From Antitrichia curtipendula (Eukaryota; Streptophyta; Bryopsida; Hypnales; Leucodontaceae), in contig OX579641.1 in the NCBI GenBank assembly GCA_951230915.1, positions 6,820,001 through 6,884,000 on the forward strand: DNA of 64,000 nucleotides. The letters are read 5' to 3'. Made by a program: the position numbers and the translations under genes. The notes beneath the pieces are model-generated. The model worked only from the letters and a program-made list of their open reading frames with translations. It made no database searches and was not told the origin of the DNA. Below, in pieces: positions 59,041 through 64,000 of the stretch. Every line of letters begins with the position of its first letter. Positions within the stretch are counted from its first letter, which is position 1.

Positions 59041-60524
59041 GTTGGGTGATAAGGAGGGAGCCAGCCTCGAGGATTGAAATGCTTATGTGGTGTACACTTG
59101 GATACACACAGGAAGTGTGACCTTGAGGATAAGTTCGACAGGGGATTGCATGACATGCAGGCAGGCAGGCAGACCTCGTTAATATCACCGTCCTCCTGTA
59201 TTATCCAGAGCTCTTTGGAGTCAGATTCCAAATATTTATTTCCAAAAAACGAGAACACTGTTCTGTCTTTTATTTTTGTTAGAACTGCTTGGAATCGGAA
59301 GGAGAATTTGAAATTTCTGAAATAAAACAATGGGAATTGGACCCCAGTGGATAGTGCTATGGCTTTTGGATATTTACAGTTCCGCTCCAATAATCTTAAT
59401 ATCATGAACTTTTCTTCCCAGGCTGATTGATTTTCAGCAAGCAAATAAAAGTTCATGGACTTCTCAAAGCTCTAACATACTTAAAAAAAATGAATAGAGA
59501 TTTGCAAATTGCGTTGGAATCATAGTCATAAGAGTACTTGCATATTGTACAACAACTTCTAAAGAAGTGGAGGCAAGCTTGTGGTATGAAGAAGTTAGTT
59601 TGGTGTCCTAATCCACCATAGGGAGCCTTGGGAAGATAGTCAAAGCTTTTGTTGCAAAATTATCTAGAGTAGGCTGCAGAACAAGTAAGAAATGATACAA
59701 ACAATTCAAGTAATTATGGGATCAAGTGTCTCTACATCAATTGCAAATGTTCATTTCTGATATAACCAATAGAATGCAAGCTATGATTTTAGCAAAAGGG
59801 GGCAACAATAGGTAGTAGTATAGTATACAGAAAAGATCTAGATTGTTGTATGATTTTGAATTTCACATGCTTATATTTGTTATGATGATCAAGAACCCTT
59901 TACTACAATTCCAACATCATTTTCAATTTGGAAATCTACTGATTTTTGAGTATGCTAGAGCTTCTTGAAGTTCATAAACTTTTTGTTGAATTTGTGCCTA
60001 GGAACAAAATTTGTAAGATTATTGGACCCAAATGTACAGTACCCACAAACAAATTTACATTCAAAATTTCAAATTTGAGTGATCCTATCTACTCAAAACA
60101 AAGTGCAACTTTGGTTGATCCTATCTCCCACTTCAAATCTCCAAACTTCATGAAATTACCACTTGTATGTTGAAGAATCAATTACTATGTTATGTATCAT
60201 TTAGATGCTAATTCAAGCCACTTGTCTAGAAAAAATCTAATTGCTTTGATTATTGTTCAAGTCATGTTTGTAGCTCCTACACAATGAAGGCAAAATCAAT
60301 GCTCCTTGTGCCAACACAATTCAAGTTAGAACTTCATATATGGAGCTCCAGCAACTTGTCGGTGCAAAACATGCTTGGGCCAAGCAATGTAGTAGCTTGT
60401 GGATACATACATTGTGTGTGTATTTTGATGAGTAGATACACTTCTAGAGAGAAACAAATTTTGTGAGATTGTAGGTGTTCTTGATTGTAACAAGTGACTT
60501 CAATGGTGGTGTAAGGTGTGTTTT
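59041..60524. other. AT-rich intergenic DNA
   Basis: No gene recognised. The missing N-terminal helix-turn-helix part of the Tc1-like fossil downstream could lie here, but I could not identify it. Confidence 0.35.
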
Positions 60525-61129
60525 AGAGTTATGACGCCTAGACATGATTGGAAGAATGTGATATGAATGGATAAATCTTCATTCAAAACTAGAAAAAAAT
60601 CGAGGCAAGTGAAGGTATACAAAAGTCATATGAACATTTCTCGAGCTCTTTGAATTATTTAGTGCCATCTTTTAAATATGGTTGTTTATTAGTAAAGGTA
60701 TGATTCACCAGTTTTGATAAGTGTCTCTTTGTTATAATGCCACTTAGTAGATAGAGGGATAGGGACTTTATTGATGTAGTCTATGAAAATTGATTGAATG
60801 GCTTTTGCTTTCTCTATGATCATCCTTGGACTCTTATACTCATAGAAGATGATGCTCCTATGCACCGTAGCAAGGAGTCAAGTGATTGGAGGCAAGCGCA
60901 TGGCCTAGTGACTCTTTTGACTTAAAATTCTATCAAAATCCTATAGAAGATTGTTAAAAAACACCGTCCAAAATGAGGTGCTACTTCAAAACAAAGAAGA
61001 ATGAGTCAAAGCCATTCAAAGAGCATGAAAGTTTTCTCTAGAAATGATTAAAGTTCACCTTCAATTGCTAGTATGCCTTACCATATGAAGGCCGTAATCA
61101 AAGCTAATGGTGGTAGCAATAGATGGTAG
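60525..61129 (+). pseudogene. Fossil Tc1-like (DD34E) transposase
   Basis: Conceptual translation, with several stops and at least two frame changes, follows the catalytic domain of Tc1-like transposases. The first Asp region reads MDKSSFKTRKKSRQVKVY (Asp codon 60570-60572). After VPSFKYGC and a stop where the family has WG, the second Asp region reads LIEDDAPMHRSK (Asp codon 60851-60853). The third block (family pattern DLNPIENLWK) reads T*NSIKIL*KIV, so the catalytic Glu is Lys (60935-60937); about seven residues before it are deleted. The C-terminus reads SMPYHMKAVIKANGGSNRW before TAG at 61127-61129, a typical Tc1 end. Terminal inverted repeats were not found. It is certainly non-functional. 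Such copies are a possible past source of activity for the TA-flanked MITEs here (inference). Confidence 0.8.
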
Positions 61130-61818
61130 ATAGTTTGTCATAAAATGCTATATTCATTTATAAATTCATGGTTACTTTATAAATTCTTGATACATCAATA
61201 AATTAGACTTGATTATCTTTCCAACATACTTTGCAGTTTGTAATTTGGATTATTTTTGAGCATGTAGTGGCAATTGGCAACTAGAATTAACTATATGCTT
61301 TATTTCTTTTGATTTTGAATGCTCTAAAAATAAACTTGTTGTGGATATTATACAAGTGGGTGTTTCTTTTGAGAAGATAAAATAGTTGTTAGTACACAAA
61401 AATTTGAAAAAACAAAATCAAGTACAAAAATACTATAAGGTGGTACAAGTGTCATTTTTTCATACAATCAAAATCATTTAATCCATAAAGGACCTAATGT
61501 CTATTCAATGGACACTTGAAATTGTGGACATGCGCATTCAAAGTCAATTTTAAACCTTCATGGAAATTTTAACAAGTTTGATTGGATGCTTGGATCAAAA
61601 TTTATGTTGCCCCAAAAAATCTAGGCAATTTCAGCAATTTTGGTGTCCTTTATAAAATTCCTCATCTACTCTTGAAATTTGGCATGTAGGTAATTAACAT
61701 GATATAGCATGTAATTGAAAGAAAAGAAAATATATTTAACACAAAAATCTCATTCTAAGAGGCAAATTCTACAAATCTTTTTAGGTAAGTTTGTGAAAAA
61801 ATATTTTCTTCTAATTTC
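61130..61818. other. AT-rich intergenic DNA
   Basis: Presumably includes the 3' end of the Tc1-like element, but no terminal repeat was recognised. Confidence 0.35.
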
Positions 61819-62849
61819 CACTAGAAGAAAACATGTTTGCTACAACCAGTTGAAATGCAACTAAGTGTCCTATACAACAATCTTGTGACTATAGTCCTCT
61901 CTATTTGCACCAAATTCTTACATCATTGTTTGCGTCATTGCTTTACATCATTAGTACAATATTTTAGTTGCAAAGTAGTTGTAGAATGAAGTGGATACAT
62001 TGTTTCAGTTGCAAAGGAGTCGTAGGATGAAGTGTAGGATTATGAAAGTTGTAACAGAGTTCAAGTTTAGAATGAATGTGAGTTATTCTCCATCCAATAT
62101 TTGTCACAGTTGTTGATGTGGAGTAGTCCATACTATTTGATATCCACTATGTCAATTTGCAAGAAATGACTAGAAAGCAATTGCAACTATAAAATAACAA
62201 TAATCATTTTCTAGTTGTTTTGTAGCCATTTTTTAGTTGTTTTTTAGTTGTTTAGTAGTCGTTTCTTAGTTGTTTTCAAATCATTTTTTGATTGTCTTAT
62301 ATCAGCTGTCCCATATCAATTGTCAAGAGTACCATTAGGTTGGACATATAAGACTTGTAGGTAGTTGTATCTTTATGTAATGAGTTCTATTAATAGAATT
62401 CTAAGAATTCTACATTTTGTAGATTTTTACATATTGTAGAATTTGAAATCTACAAGTTGCAAATGAGTCACAGACAAGTTGCAATGAAGTCATTGACAAG
62501 TCACAGACAAGTTGCAAATGAGTCGCAAATAAGTCACAAAAGAGTCACAAAGGAGTCACAGATTAATTGCAAATGAGCCGCAAATAAGTTGTACAACTTA
62601 TTGATTAAGTGATTGATCTTACATGGTAGCAAATATCATGTAAACAACCAAGTCATAAAGCACATGGATGAAGTTCCAAGTAAGCTACCTACTCATAAAC
62701 AACATCGTTTTGCCTTATAACTACAATATGACTAGAATACTTGTCCACAATGACTGGGGGCCTTTAGATTCGTACCAGTCGCAAATGTCCAATGCAACCC
62801 AAAAAATAGTTGCTCTTTGTAGTCGCAAAACCCCCTTTTTCTTCTAGTG
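61819..62849. mobile_element. Non-autonomous CACTA (En/Spm-type) element, 1.03 kb
   Basis: Begins CACTAGAAGAAAAC and ends TTTTTCTTCTAGTG, 13-bp inverted ends of the CACTA type. It is flanked by TTC on both sides (61816-61818 and 62850-62852), a perfect 3-bp target duplication. Dense short motifs occupy the interior: TAGTTGTTTT / TAGTCGTTTC at about 62210-62280 and CAAATGAGTC / CACAAAGGAGTC at about 62460-62590. They resemble the subterminal transposase-binding arrays of En/Spm elements. No transposase frame. Confidence 0.8.
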
Positions 62850-62852
62850 TTC

Positions 62853-64000
62853 ATATGTTGTTATTATCTTGTAAATTCTGATTTCAAAGACCTTGAATTT
62901 TTTCTCAAATATTCCTTATATTTTTCACCATTTAGATTTCAAATGAAAATTTCCTTTACTCACAAGAAATCATCAAAAAATGACTAGTGTATTGCCAATT
63001 CACTCAACGTCCTCGCATTGCAGGGTGATTTAAAGTAAGATAGGCTTTGTATTTGCTTTTGAACTTTTGCTTCAGTGTATTAAACAACATTTAGAAGCCA
63101 ATGGTAAAGTGACGCAAATTCATCAAGAACAAAAAATACACTCCAAGAGGATTCAAAGTTTGTTGGCCTTATCTTGTAGGAATGAAAAAAGAAGTTTGTT
63201 TTTGTTTTTGTTTTCACTTCAAAGTCTACTTTATTGAACATAGTCATTTTTTTTCTTGACTAGCTCTTGTAACAAGCATAATTCTTCATTCATGTGGAAT
63301 AATTTTGATGATCGCCACCATTGAAATGAAACAAGACTTAGTTAGCTTTCCTATAAAATAAAAAAGATTAAAAAAAATGCACAATTTTTGAGAAAATGCC
63401 CCTGTTGACAAGATCGATGAAAGATGTTTGGTTAAGGAGTACTTTGTATGTACGCTGAAATCAAAATGTTTAAATTGGAATGCTCAAAAGTGCTCCAAAA
63501 ATTCTGATTTTTTTTCCAAATGTGCATATCATCATAATATTGATGTGAAACGTTTTTCAAATCATTTCAAGGTGTAGAAAAAAAGATATGAGAATGTGAA
63601 GTAACAACCCACAATGCCTTTTCCATTCTCAAAAGATTCACCAAAAATTGCACACTCAATCATTTCTCAATCAAATTGTATCGACGGATTTAGTAAAGAA
63701 AATCATCTAGGGTCCTTTTGCTGCTTACGGACTATTAGTGAGGTTTACATATCAAATTTTTTACAAATGTAGTTGTAGAAGCCATATGGTGGCCTTATGG
63801 TCCCTTAGGGATTAATAATCTTTCAATCCACGTAGTCAAATGGTCTGAAATTTTTCCCACAAATTTTTATAATAGTCAAATATACTTTTGTACAATTTCT
63901 CTTGAAAAATACCCCAATCCTATAGGGATTAAAAAAATTCACAAAGTGATACACATTTGTATCCCTTTGTGAATTTTGGACAAAAAAATTTACAAAGGGA
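62853..64000. other. AT-rich intergenic DNA
   Basis: A family A/B-like fragment is present near 63795-63930 (CCCTTAGGGATTAA...). The last 60 bp form a short inverted repeat (TTCACAAAG...CTTTGTGAA). No gene. Confidence 0.4.

Overview
The window is nuclear DNA of a land plant. It holds a split CPSase large-subunit gene with a Ser/Ala-rich plastid-targeting leader, a plant-only coiled-coil family, and two intron-bearing ABA/WDS (ASR) genes. Only four convincing protein genes occupy 64 kb. The rest is mostly very AT-rich DNA filled with small, decayed, non-autonomous transposons. A large non-seed-plant genome (bryophyte, lycophyte or fern grade) would fit, but the species cannot be read from the sequence.

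Layout. 1-12.5 kb: AT-rich repeat field with TTAA-flanked inverted-repeat elements (including a 748-bp foldback at 1569-2316), a Stowaway-like MITE, a GC-richer island between two direct MITE copies, and a tiny CACTA element. 12.5-19 kb: GC-richer block with degenerate ~210-bp tandem repeats and a three-exon gene for a coiled-coil protein of the At1g50660/BRANCHLESS TRICHOME type (minus strand, 15487-17679). 19-46.5 kb: long AT-rich stretch with further TTAA elements, hairpin MITEs, a 24-25-bp minisatellite (32.6-33.0 kb) and a nested insertion at 41.1-42.0 kb. 46.8-49.3 kb: two ASR genes head to head, clearly an inverted duplication. 49.7-50.5 kb: two oppositely oriented TA-flanked MITEs. 51.2-56.8 kb: the six-exon carB gene (minus strand). 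57.5-59 kb: GC-richer segment bounded by inverted repeats. 59-64 kb: AT-rich, with a fossil Tc1-like transposase (about 60.5-61.1 kb) and a 1.03-kb non-autonomous CACTA element with a perfect 3-bp target duplication.

The genes do not form a pathway. carB makes carbamoyl phosphate for arginine and pyrimidines in plastids. The ASR pair is probably drought/ABA-related. The coiled-coil protein is probably cytoskeletal or morphogenetic.

The strongest unusual signal is a set of at least six sequence-unrelated small element families (A-F) that all end at TTAA. In five of them the inner end resembles CCC(C/T)TAAAG. For one family (F), three uninserted paralogous sites in this window each carry a single TTAA, which shows that TTAA is the duplicated target. 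This is the piggyBac-type signature, but I see no piggyBac transposase here.
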